Positions 54,548 to 62,604 of a stretch of 64,000 nucleotides of DNA are shown here, in pieces (the stretch's first letter is position 1; the number at the start of each line of letters is the position of its first letter). Both the position numbers and the translations under genes were made by a program. Source of the DNA: an uncultured Clostridia bacterium (GTDB lineage: Bacteria > Bacillota > Clostridia > Oscillospirales > Acutalibacteraceae); assembly GCA_947630835.1 (NCBI GenBank), contig CANRIZ010000001.1, positions 124,001 through 188,000 on the forward strand, in the 5' to 3' direction. Under the pieces are notes generated by a model. The model searched no databases. It was given only the letters and a program-made list of their open reading frames with translations, and was not told the DNA's origin.

Positions 54548-56026
54548 TTACTCTATTTCAATTTTAAAGCAAAGCGGTAAATCCGTTTCGGGTTCCTTAG
54601 AAAGGGTTATGAGCATTTCGTTTGCGTTTCTTTCGACGCTTTCTATTTTACTGCCGTCCAAGGCGGTAACGCTTCCCGTTAAAAAATCGTGGCAACCCGT
54701 TTTTGCAAGGGATTTAATGCGTATTTCCCTGCCCTTTGGGCGCATCTGAAAAGCATAGAGAAAGCCGTTTTTGTAGGTGAATCTGAAATCGTTTTCGGTA
54801 TACGCCTTTTCCTCGCCGTCTTTAAAGAAGCCGTCCTCGGCGTTTACCTCACCCTCGCCGAATTTTCGCCAAGGAACGCTTGAATAAATGCCTTCGCCGT
54901 TTATTTCAAGCCATTTTCCTATATCGAGCAAAACGCGAGTTTCCTCGGCTGTAACAGTTCCGTCCGGCTTAGGGCCTATGTTTAACAAAAGCATACCGTT
55001 TTTGCTGACTATATCCGTTAAATCGCAAATTATCTGCCTTGAGGATTTGTACTCGTTATCCTTTCTGTAGCCCCAGGACTTTTTGCCTATTGCGGTATCC
55101 GTCTGCCACGGCACGGGAGATATGCCCGTAAGCGCTCCCCTTTCGACATCAAAGGTCGCAACACCCGGAGGGAAAGCCTCGTGCTTGTAATTTATTGTCA
55201 CCTCGCAGTTCCACTCCAGCGCCCTGTTGTAATAATAGGCGCACAGCTTTTTGAGATAGGGCTTAAAGCCGTGATTATGTATCCACCAGTCAAAATAGAG
55301 GATTTTAGGCCGGTATTTGTCAATGAGCTCACAGGTGCGCACAAGCCAATCCTCAAGCCAGGCCTTATCGGGAGCTATTGAAAAGGCGTCCGCAGTTGTT
55401 GCGTGAACCGTACCCGAATCAAGCTCCGGGCAGTAATACGCAGGACCGTAAAAATCCCTGAACCGCTCGTCGTTTACATCGCTGTCAAAGGTTCTGCCCA
55501 TGTTCATAAAAAAATAATGCTCCGCCCTGTGCGTGGAGGCGCAGAAGGTTAAGCCGTTTTTTTCGCAGGAGGCCTTGATTTCCGATATGACATCTCTTAA
55601 CGGGCCCATTTGCTTTGCGTTCCAGCGGTTAAATTCGGTCTCGTACATGGCAAAGCCGTCGTGATGCTCGCACACGGGCATAACAAATTTTGCGCCGGAT
55701 TTTTTGAAAAGCTCCGTCCACCTGTCGGCGTCAAATTTTTCCGCCTTAAACATAGGTATAAAATCCTTGTAGCCGAAGCTCTTTTGGTCGCCGTAGGTCT
55801 TTCTGTGATAGTAAAATTCGCCGCACGACCTATCATACATGGCCCTCGAATACCATTCGCTTCCGAAAGCCGGCACGCTGTAAACGCCCCAATGAATAAA
55901 AATGCCGAATTTGTCCCTGTAATACCATTCGGGAGTTTTATGGCTTGAAAGCGACTGCCAAGAGTCCTTGTACTTTCCGTTTGCAATGCAGTCGTCAATT
56001 TTTTTAAGATATTCCTTGTGAGTCAT
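54548..56026 (-). CDS. Alpha-L-fucosidase (GH29)
   Basis: A 492-residue glycoside hydrolase family 29 enzyme. WYYRDKFGIFIHWGVYSVPA, GAKFVMPVCEHHDGFAMY and the nucleophile Asp246 in LYFDWW are the expected motifs. A C-terminal beta domain follows. No signal peptide is seen, so it acts inside the cell on imported fucosylated oligosaccharides such as mucin, milk or plant glycans. GAGGTAAA precedes the ATG. Together with the GH123-like gene it suggests processing of host glycans. Confidence 0.88.
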   Translation of the reverse strand: MTHKEYLKKIDDCIANGKYKDSWQSLSSHKTPEWYYRDKFGIFIHWGVYSVPAFGSEWYSRAMYDRSCGEFYYHRKTYGDQKSFGYKDFIPMFKAEKFDADRWTELFKKSGAKFVMPVCEHHDGFAMYETEFNRWNAKQMGPLRDVISEIKASCEKNGLTFCASTHRAEHYFFMNMGRTFDSDVNDERFRDFYGPAYYCPELDSGTVHATTADAFSIAPDKAWLEDWLVRTCELIDKYRPKILYFDWWIHNHGFKPYLKKLCAYYYNRALEWNCEVTINYKHEAFPPGVATFDVERGALTGISPVPWQTDTAIGKKSWGYRKDNEYKSSRQIICDLTDIVSKNGMLLLNIGPKPDGTVTAEETRVLLDIGKWLEINGEGIYSSVPWRKFGEGEVNAEDGFFKDGEEKAYTENDFRFTYKNGFLYAFQMRPKGREIRIKSLAKTGCHDFLTGSVTALDGSKIESVERNANEMLITLSKEPETDLPLCFKIEIE

Positions 56027-56097
56027 AAATTTACCTCTGCTGTTGGGGTATTCCTAAACCGTATTGAGAAATTTTTACGCTGTGTTTAATTATATGC

Positions 56098-57255
56098 TTA
56101 TTTTACAAGTTCGTCGGCGAGGGAATTAAGTTGCCGCATATTTTCCGTGGTAAGTCTTGTTTTTATTGTGACGGGTTCGCCGACGAAGGTTATATTTTTC
56201 ATCTGCTCAAACTCCGCCCTCATAGTTTTTGCGGCGGTAGGCGCCCAGGAGCCGTTTTCGACAAGGGCGACCTTTCTGTTTTGAAACGCCTTGCTTTTAA
56301 GGTGATGGATAAAATCGCTCATAGGGGCAAAAACGCCTGCGTCGTAGCTTGACGCCATACACAAAAGCGTGCTGTGCCTGAAGGCGTCTTCAACACATTC
56401 GGCAATATCGTCCCTCGACAGGTCGGCAATCGCAACCCTCGGACAGCCCTTTGCTTCGAGTATCTCCTTCATTTTATGAGCCGCTTCGGCGGTATTGCCG
56501 TGAATCGACGCATAAGCTATAAACACGCCCTCGTCCTCCCACATATAGGAAGACCATGTGTCGTAAAGCGAAACGACCTCGGGTATTGTATCGGTCAAAA
56601 CAGGGCCGTGAAGCGGGCAGATTGTTTTTATTTCAAGATTCTTTGCCTTTTTAAGCAGGGTTTGAACCGAAGCGCCGTACTTGCCGACTATATTGAAATA
56701 ATATCTTCTTGCTTCGCACGACCAGCCCTCGTCGGCGTCGATAGCGCCGAATTTGCCGAAAGCGTCCGCCGAGAAGAGTATTTTTTCCGTCTTTTCGTAA
56801 GAGAGCATTACCTCGGGCCAATGAACCATAGGCGCCAAGATAAAGCTTAAAGTGTGACTGCCAAGCTCAAGGGTATCGCCCTCGCCTTTTGTTATTACCC
56901 TTGAAAGGTCAACGTCGGCAAACTGCAAAAGCATGGTTTTCGCCTTTTGCGAGCAGACAATCCGCATTTCGGGATAAAGCTCGCAGACCTTTTGTATATT
57001 GGCGGAATGATCGGGTTCAAGGTGATGAACGACAAGGTAATCGGGTTTCCTGCCGTCAAGCGCATTTTTTAAATTTTCAAACCAAATGTCGCTTACGATT
57101 TTATCCGCAGTATCCATTATTGCGATTTTGTCGTCAAGTATAACGTATGAATTATACGCCATACCGTTGGGGATTATATACTGCCCCTCGAACAAATCAA
57201 GCTCACGGGTGCTTGCGCCGATATATTTTACGCTTTGCGAAATATTAACGTCCAT
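56098..57255 (-). CDS. fprA: Flavodiiron protein FprA
   Basis: A 385-residue A-type flavoprotein. The beta-lactamase-like domain (1-245) carries the diiron ligands HHLEPDHS (HxExDH) and later histidines in MVHWPEVM and CPLHGP. The flavodoxin domain (about 250-385) has the FMN loop YASIHGNTAEAAHKM. FprA reduces O2 to water or NO to N2O with electrons from rubredoxin. A rubredoxin gene and an Hrb-like flavoprotein lie upstream, giving a short electron chain for protection of this anaerobe. Confidence 0.94.
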   Translation of the reverse strand: MDVNISQSVKYIGASTRELDLFEGQYIIPNGMAYNSYVILDDKIAIMDTADKIVSDIWFENLKNALDGRKPDYLVVHHLEPDHSANIQKVCELYPEMRIVCSQKAKTMLLQFADVDLSRVITKGEGDTLELGSHTLSFILAPMVHWPEVMLSYEKTEKILFSADAFGKFGAIDADEGWSCEARRYYFNIVGKYGASVQTLLKKAKNLEIKTICPLHGPVLTDTIPEVVSLYDTWSSYMWEDEGVFIAYASIHGNTAEAAHKMKEILEAKGCPRVAIADLSRDDIAECVEDAFRHSTLLCMASSYDAGVFAPMSDFIHHLKSKAFQNRKVALVENGSWAPTAAKTMRAEFEQMKNITFVGEPVTIKTRLTTENMRQLNSLADELVK

Positions 57256-57330
57256 TTTTTTGTCTCCTCATTTTAAATTTACCGCTATATAATAGCATAA
57301 AAAGCAAGTATATTCAATAAAATTTTCCAA

Positions 57331-57356
57331 AAAAACAAGCCCGGCAAAAGCCGAGC
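57331..57356 (-). terminator. Terminator between rubredoxin and fprA
   Basis: On the minus strand GCTCGGC, TTTT loop, GCCGGGC (one G-U pair), then TTGTTTTTTT. It would limit read-through from rubredoxin into fprA. Confidence 0.8.
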
Positions 57357-57367
57357 CCGTTTAACGT

Positions 57368-57523
57368 TTATTCCTCTTCAAAAGAGCCCTTGTCAAGACC
57401 GCATATCGGGCAGACAAAATCCTCGGGTACCTCCGACCAAGGAGTTCCGGGAGCGATGCCGTTTTCGGGATCTCCGGCTTCCTCGTCGTAAACGTAGCCG
57501 CAGGGGCAAACATATTTAGCCAT
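57368..57523 (-). CDS. Rubredoxin with CxC knuckle
   Basis: A 51-residue rubredoxin. The C-terminal half is classical ([15 protein letters not shown]), but the N-terminal ligand loop reads [13 protein letters not shown], CxCG instead of CxxCG. The DNA is clear at both cysteine codons. Rubredoxins bind one iron through four cysteines and deliver electrons to flavodiiron proteins. AGAAAGGAG lies upstream of ATG 57523. fprA follows after a terminator. Confidence 0.9.
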   Translation of the reverse strand: MAKYVCPCGYVYDEEAGDPENGIAPGTPWSEVPEDFVCPICGLDKGSFEEE

Positions 57524-57561
57524 AATTTATTCTCCTTTCTGAAAATGAATTACGGGTTTAT

Positions 57562-57589
57562 AATATAACAAATTATGCCTTTACGTCAA
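57562..57589 (-). promoter_or_regulatory. Rubredoxin promoter
   Basis: On the minus strand TTGACG (57589-57584), 16-base spacer, TATATT (57567-57562). It is back-to-back with the hrb promoter. Confidence 0.45.
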
Positions 57590-57622
57590 TATTTTTATTG
57601 TAAATAACATAAATATATTTTA

Positions 57623-57651
57623 TTGCAAAACCGAAATTATTGAGTTAAAAT
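57623..57651 (+). promoter_or_regulatory. Promoter of Hrb-type gene
   Basis: TTGCAA (57623-57628), 17-base spacer, TAAAAT (57646-57651). Confidence 0.5.
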
Positions 57652-57699
57652 AAAATATGTAAATATGCTTTTAAATTCAAACGAAAGGACTTGACAAAT

Positions 57700-58311
57700 A
57701 TGGACGATAACGCAATGTTCAAGCTGACATACGGGCTTTTTGTATTAACCGCAAGGGACGGCGAAAGGGACAACGGCTGTATAGTAAACACCGTAAGCCA
57801 GGTTGCCTCGCAGCCGAACACCGTGGCGGTTGCCGTCAGCAAGGCAAATTTAACCCACGATATGATAAAAAATACGGGGGTTTTTAATGTTTCCGTACTA
57901 ACGCAGAGCGCAAAATTTGAAACCTTTAAGCACTGGGGCTTTCAAAGCGGCAGAGATACCGACAAAACCGCCGAAATTGAATTTTCAAGGAGCGAAAACG
58001 GACTTATATACCTGACCGGGGAAACCAACTCTTACATCAGCGCAAAGGTATTTTCAAGCGTTGATTTGGGAAGCCACACGCTGTTTTTGGCAAAGGTTGC
58101 CGACGCAAGGCTCTTAAACGACGAGCCGTCCGTAAGCTACGATTTTTATCACAAAAACATTAAGCCTGCGCCGCAAAAAAGCAAGAAAAAGGGCTTTATT
58201 TGCAAAATCTGCGGTTATATATACGAGGGAGATACCCTGCCGGAGGATTTTGTCTGCCCCTGGTGCAAGCATCCCGCTTCGGATTTTGAACCTGCGGAAA
58301 TTGACGGCTGA
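57700..58311 (+). CDS. hrb: Flavin reductase-rubredoxin fusion (Hrb-like)
   Basis: A 203-residue protein: flavin-reductase-like FMN-binding domain (about 1-150), a basic linker, and a C-terminal rubredoxin domain with both metal pairs, CKICGY and CPWCKH. This is the architecture of high-molecular-weight rubredoxin of Moorella, which passes NADH-derived electrons to FprA for NO or O2 reduction. ATG at 57700 is ten bases after AAAGGA; an upstream TTG (57691) is too close. It diverges from the rubredoxin and fprA genes, so the pathway is complete on one locus. Confidence 0.88.
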   Translation: MDDNAMFKLTYGLFVLTARDGERDNGCIVNTVSQVASQPNTVAVAVSKANLTHDMIKNTGVFNVSVLTQSAKFETFKHWGFQSGRDTDKTAEIEFSRSENGLIYLTGETNSYISAKVFSSVDLGSHTLFLAKVADARLLNDEPSVSYDFYHKNIKPAPQKSKKKGFICKICGYIYEGDTLPEDFVCPWCKHPASDFEPAEIDG

Positions 58312-58327
58312 CCGAAAAACTTAACAA

Positions 58328-58354
58328 AAAGGTCCGCCGAGCGGGCCTTTTTTT
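58328..58354 (+). terminator. Terminator after hrb
   Basis: AAAGGTCCGC pairs with GCGGGCCTTT (one G-U pair) around a CGA loop, followed by T run to 58354. Confidence 0.88.
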
Positions 58355-58379
58355 GGCAATTATTATACTTAATTGTTAA

Positions 58380-58408
58380 TTGACACATTTGTTAAATTAA
58401 ACTATAAT
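58380..58408 (+). promoter_or_regulatory. Promoter of c-di-GMP regulator operon
   Basis: Perfect TTGACA (58380-58385), 17-base spacer, perfect TATAAT (58403-58408). Confidence 0.85.
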
Positions 58409-58450
58409 TATAATGAGTTTAATTTTCTTTAACGAATGGTGATGTTATAC

Positions 58451-60526
58451 TTGAACGAAGACGAACGAAATAAAATACTTATCGTTGACGATTCTAAAAT
58501 AAACAGGGCTATCCTGTCCGATATTATCGAAGAAAAATTTTCTGTTCTTGAAGCGGAAAACGGCATTGAGGCTATGAAGGTCATAAGAGAATACGGCAAT
58601 AAGCTTTCGCTTATCCTGCTCGACCTCGTTATGCCCGAAATGGACGGTCTTGAGGTTCTTGCGGCAATGAACAGGTTTAACCTGATAAACGAAATACCGG
58701 TAATTATGATTTCCGCGGAAAATTCTTCCTCATATATCGAACGGGCGTATGAGCTCGGCGCAACGGACTTTATAAACAGGCCGTTTAACGTCTATGTCGT
58801 TAAAAAGCGTATCGCGAACACGGTTATGCTTTATTCAAAGCAGAAAAACCTTATTAACCTTGTTAGCCAACAGGTTTACGAAAAGGAAAAAAACAGCGAC
58901 CTTATGGTTAAGATACTAAGCCATATAGTCGAATTCAGGAACGGCGAAAGCGGACTGCATATAATGCACGTCAACACAATTACGGAGCTTATTTTAAAGC
59001 AGCTTGTTAAAAAGACCGACAAATATAAGCTCACGTCCAAGGATATAGACTATATTGTTACCGCTTCCTCGCTCCATGATATAGGCAAAATATCTATTCC
59101 CGACAGCATACTCAACAAACCGGGTAAGCTTACCGCCGAGGAGTTTGAAATTATGAAGGGTCATTCCGAGGCGGGAGCTAAAATGCTCGGCTTTTTGACG
59201 GAATACATAAACGACCCGTTAATTGTAGTTGCAAGCGATATATGCCTTTATCATCACGAGAAATACGACGGCAAGGGCTATCCCAAGGGGCTTAAGGGCA
59301 ACGAAATTCCCATTTCCGCGCAGGTTGTCGCAATAGCCGACGTGTACGACGCTCTTGTAAGCGAGCGCTGCTACAAAAAAGCCATACCCCATAAGCAAGC
59401 GCTGAAAATGATTTGCGACGGCGAGTGCGGAGCTTTCAATCCGATAGTTCTCGAATGCTTATGCGATATCGAAAACACGCTCGAAAACGAAATTAAAATC
59501 AACTCGCTGTCACACAACAACGAGCGCAAGGTAAGGAAAATTACCGACGAGTTATTAAGCCAAAGCGGCATTACGAGGGAAAACAATTCAATCAATTACC
59601 TCGAACAAGCGAGAACCACCTCCGAATTTTTGGCTTCGATGTCCAAGGAAATTCAATTTGAATATACGAAGGACTCTGATGTGCTTACAATTTCGGAATG
59701 GTTCGCGCAAAAGTGCGGTCTGCCTCTGGTAATAGTTAATCCTTTTAAAAACGAAAGGGTCCTTAACATAGTCAACGGCCGCGAAGGAGTTGAGTTTTTT
59801 GGCAGCGAGCTTGCAAAAACCGCTCCCGATAATCCGGCTATTGAATTTACCATGCAGATAAAAATCGAAAATCAGCAAAGGGCTCACCGCGTGCTGTGCA
59901 TATCCAAATGGAACACGGACGGCGACGTTCCCGTAATTTCGGGCACGGTAGGCAAGCTTATTGATATTGAAAACGAATATCAAATTATGGCGGACCTTAA
60001 AAAGCAGGCGTCGCTCGACCCGCTTACAAGTATTTATAACCACAGGTACTGTGTAAACCTTGCAAAAAGCAAATTGGCGGAAGGAACCGACCTCAACTAC
60101 GCTCTTGTGCTTTTCGACCTCGACCACTTTAAAGCCGCCAACGATACCTACGGGCATATGTTCGGCGACGAGGTTTTGAAAACCGTAGCCTCCACCCTGC
60201 AAAAGCTTTCAAAGAAGAGGGATATTGTCGCAAGGATAGGCGGCGACGAATTTATGCTCTTTATTGAATACAGGAGCGAAGACGAGCTGAAAAACAAGAT
60301 AGAAAATATACACAAGGTCATAAACGACATCGTAATTGATTCTTATTGCGTAAGGATAAGCACGGGTATTTCAACCACACAGGAAGTGGGCTATGATTAC
60401 AACACCCTGTTTAACTGCGCCGACACCGCTCTTTACCACTCGAAGGGTATCAGAAAGAGCGTTATGAGCTTTTACGACAAGGATATGATGCATAGCGGAA
60501 TTAAAATTACTCCAATAGAAAATTGA
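58451..60526 (+). CDS. REC-HD-GYP-PAS-GGDEF bifunctional c-di-GMP regulator
   Basis: A 691-residue regulator. A receiver domain (1-125) has phosphoacceptor Asp58, but the conserved lysine before the PF motif is arginine (INRPFN). An HD-GYP phosphodiesterase (about 150-340) has HDIGK at 209-213 and HHEKYDGKGYP. A PAS-like domain lies at about 380-510 and a GGDEF cyclase at about 525-680, with an intact GGDEF motif at 597-601. Both c-di-GMP synthesis and breakdown are thus possible. TTG at 58451 is chosen because GGTGAT precedes it by six bases; ATG at 58436 has no ribosome site. The next gene is an HPt protein. Confidence 0.85.
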   Translation: MNEDERNKILIVDDSKINRAILSDIIEEKFSVLEAENGIEAMKVIREYGNKLSLILLDLVMPEMDGLEVLAAMNRFNLINEIPVIMISAENSSSYIERAYELGATDFINRPFNVYVVKKRIANTVMLYSKQKNLINLVSQQVYEKEKNSDLMVKILSHIVEFRNGESGLHIMHVNTITELILKQLVKKTDKYKLTSKDIDYIVTASSLHDIGKISIPDSILNKPGKLTAEEFEIMKGHSEAGAKMLGFLTEYINDPLIVVASDICLYHHEKYDGKGYPKGLKGNEIPISAQVVAIADVYDALVSERCYKKAIPHKQALKMICDGECGAFNPIVLECLCDIENTLENEIKINSLSHNNERKVRKITDELLSQSGITRENNSINYLEQARTTSEFLASMSKEIQFEYTKDSDVLTISEWFAQKCGLPLVIVNPFKNERVLNIVNGREGVEFFGSELAKTAPDNPAIEFTMQIKIENQQRAHRVLCISKWNTDGDVPVISGTVGKLIDIENEYQIMADLKKQASLDPLTSIYNHRYCVNLAKSKLAEGTDLNYALVLFDLDHFKAANDTYGHMFGDEVLKTVASTLQKLSKKRDIVARIGGDEFMLFIEYRSEDELKNKIENIHKVINDIVIDSYCVRISTGISTTQEVGYDYNTLFNCADTALYHSKGIRKSVMSFYDKDMMHSGIKITPIEN

Positions 60527-60535
60527 GGTGCAAAA

Positions 60536-60883
60536 ATGACTTTAAACGAATGTATTGCGGTTTTAAGCGGAAACATCGACGAATTAAAAGGAAGAATGCT
60601 GTCAGAGGAAAGAATTAAAAAATTCCTGCGTATGTTCCCCGGCGACACAAGCTTTTCGGAGCTTTGCGAGGCTATGGAAAACGAGGATTACGAGGCTGCG
60701 TTCAGAGCCGCCCATACATTAAAGGGCGTATGCGCCAACCTCGGCATTGAGAGGCTCAGAATAAAGGCAAGCGAGATTACCGAAGCGCTCAGGGGCAACG
60801 TAAACAACGGCGCCGACGAAATATTGCCCGACCTTATTACAGAGTACAATGCGGCGGTGGACGCAATAAACATACTTGAATAA
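60536..60883 (+). CDS. Histidine phosphotransfer (HPt) protein
   Basis: A 115-residue helical HPt domain with phosphohistidine His60 in AAHTLKGVCANLG. It starts nine bases after the regulator, so the HPt may phosphorylate or drain its receiver domain. The cognate hybrid kinase is not in the window. A terminator follows. Confidence 0.88.
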   Translation: MTLNECIAVLSGNIDELKGRMLSEERIKKFLRMFPGDTSFSELCEAMENEDYEAAFRAAHTLKGVCANLGIERLRIKASEITEALRGNVNNGADEILPDLITEYNAAVDAINILE

Positions 60884-60903
60884 AAATTTACATTTGCGCT
60901 GTC

Positions 60904-60931
60904 GGCTTCCTCTTTCGGGGAAGCCTTTTTT
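60904..60931 (+). terminator. Terminator after HPt gene
   Basis: GGCTTCC (60904-60910) pairs with GGAAGCC (60919-60925), followed by a T run. Confidence 0.9.
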
Positions 60932-60950
60932 ATAAATCGTAATTATTTAA

Positions 60951-60979
60951 TTGAAAAGCTTAAAATAAAATGATATAAT
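60951..60979 (+). promoter_or_regulatory. metF operon promoter
   Basis: TTGAAA (60951-60956), 17-base spacer, TATAAT (60974-60979). The leader is about 35 bases, too short for a SAM riboswitch or T-box. Confidence 0.7.
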
Positions 60980-61020
60980 TCAAGTTAATTCTTTACTTAG
61001 CAATGGAAGTGTTTGCTTTT

Positions 61021-61908
61021 ATGAAAATTACCGATATTTTAAACGGAAACGATATGTCCCTGTCGTTCGAGGTATTTCCGCCGAAAAAGGAAGCGTCCTT
61101 TGAAAGCGTTAAACTCGCTACGGAAAAGATAGCCGAACTAAAGCCCTCGTTTATGAGCGTTACCTACGGCGCAGGCGGCGGAACGAGCGAATATACCCTG
61201 TCCGTTGCAAAAAATATCAAGGAAAAATACGACGTGCCGATGCTCGCCCACCTGACCTGCGTTTCCTCAAGCAAAGAGCTTATCGCAAAAATGATTGACG
61301 AAATAAAGCTGTGCGGAATTGAAAACGTAATGGCTTTAAGGGGCGACCTTACGCCGGAGCTTGAAAATTCGGACAGGAGCGCTTGGGATTACGCCCACGC
61401 CGTTGACCTGATTTACGAGCTTAAACAAAAGGGTAATTTCTGCATAGGCGCGGCATGTTACCCGGAGGTTCACCCGGAAAGCGCAAACCAACGCGAGGAT
61501 ATTAAGCATTTAAAGGAAAAGGTGGACGCAGGCGCGGATTTCCTTACCACGCAAATGGTATTCGACAATAATCTGTTTTTCAATTTTCTTTATAAGATAC
61601 GGGAAGCGGGTATTTTTGTTCCGGTAATTCCGGGAATTATGCCCATTACAAACGCAAACCAGGTAAGCAGAGCCGTTAAGCTTTCGGGCGCGTTTATGCC
61701 CAGACGTTTTACAGCTATGGTTGACAAGTTCGGTTCAAATCCCGCCGCTATGAAACAGGCGGGAATAGCCTACGCTACGGATCAAATTATCGACCTTTAC
61801 GCAAACGGCATTAAAAACGTGCATGTTTATTCTATGAACAAGCCCGATATTGCGGCGGGCATCACGGCCAATCTTTCGGAAATTTTGGGTAAAAGCTTTT
61901 TGGAGTAA
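61021..61908 (+). CDS. metF: Methylenetetrahydrofolate reductase
   Basis: A 295-residue flavoenzyme reducing 5,10-methylene-THF to 5-methyl-THF, the methyl donor for methionine synthesis. SFEVFPPKKEASFESV, SVTYGAGGGTSEYTL, LTCVSSSKEL and ALRGDLTPE are the expected active-site segments. ATG at 61021 lies nine bases after GGAAG; an upstream ATG at 61003 has no site. It heads an operon with the cobalamin-reactivation and methionine synthase genes. Confidence 0.94.
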   Translation: MKITDILNGNDMSLSFEVFPPKKEASFESVKLATEKIAELKPSFMSVTYGAGGGTSEYTLSVAKNIKEKYDVPMLAHLTCVSSSKELIAKMIDEIKLCGIENVMALRGDLTPELENSDRSAWDYAHAVDLIYELKQKGNFCIGAACYPEVHPESANQREDIKHLKEKVDAGADFLTTQMVFDNNLFFNFLYKIREAGIFVPVIPGIMPITNANQVSRAVKLSGAFMPRRFTAMVDKFGSNPAAMKQAGIAYATDQIIDLYANGIKNVHVYSMNKPDIAAGITANLSEILGKSFLE

Positions 61909-61914
61909 TCTCAA

Positions 61915-62562
61915 ATGTCGGAAAATGTGATTTTAACAAAAAAATACGGCGCGCAGCAAATTAAGCCCGTCGATGAAAACGAGGTTCGGCGTTATGCGGG
62001 ATACAGCGGAAAAGGTATTGACGAGGACGGCGCATTAACAGACGTTCTGCGTATGGTCGAAAAGGATTTGTCCGGCAGGCTCTCTTACAGAGTCTGCTAT
62101 CGTCGTATGCCGATATCTTGGGAAGAAGAAACGCCCGTTATGCCGTTTTACTGTAAATCAAAAAATCTCGCAAGCTGTATTAAGGGCTGTTATGAGATTA
62201 TCGTTTTTGCCGCAACAATAGGCATAGAAGCGGACAGATACATTGCGAAAAGCCAAAAGCTCTCGCCGCTAAGGGCGCTTATTGCGCAGGCTTATTCGGC
62301 GGAAAGGGTCGAGGCTCTGTGCGACAAGTTTTGCTGTGAAATCAGGGAGCTGTTAAAAGAAGAAATGCTCTGCGCTACCGCAAGATTTTCGCCGGGATAC
62401 GGCGATTTACCGCTTAAAACGCAGGCCGATATTTTCAGGCTGCTCGATTGCGGCAGGCAAATAGGCGTATACTTAAACGAAAGTCTGCTGATGTCGCCGT
62501 CAAAATCGGTTACGGCCATTTTCGGAATTAAAAAATCGAACGGTAAAGCAGATACGCAATAA
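61915..62562 (+). CDS. Methionine synthase cobalamin-reactivation domain protein
   Basis: A 215-residue stand-alone version of the activation domain that, in E. coli MetH, is the C-terminal part. The SAM-binding signature RFSPGYGDLP is present. It should help re-methylate oxidised cobalamin on MetH, which is encoded next. The ribosome site GGAG lies at the end of metF. Confidence 0.88.
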   Translation: MSENVILTKKYGAQQIKPVDENEVRRYAGYSGKGIDEDGALTDVLRMVEKDLSGRLSYRVCYRRMPISWEEETPVMPFYCKSKNLASCIKGCYEIIVFAATIGIEADRYIAKSQKLSPLRALIAQAYSAERVEALCDKFCCEIRELLKEEMLCATARFSPGYGDLPLKTQADIFRLLDCGRQIGVYLNESLLMSPSKSVTAIFGIKKSNGKADTQ

Positions 62563-62604
62563 CAGGCAAAAAACGAGAATACCGCTTCGGAAGGAATGTG
62601 AAAA

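Noticed and set aside
60884-61020. SAM riboswitch or T-box before metF
   Set aside because: The space after the terminator and promoter leaves a leader of about 35 bases, too short for either.
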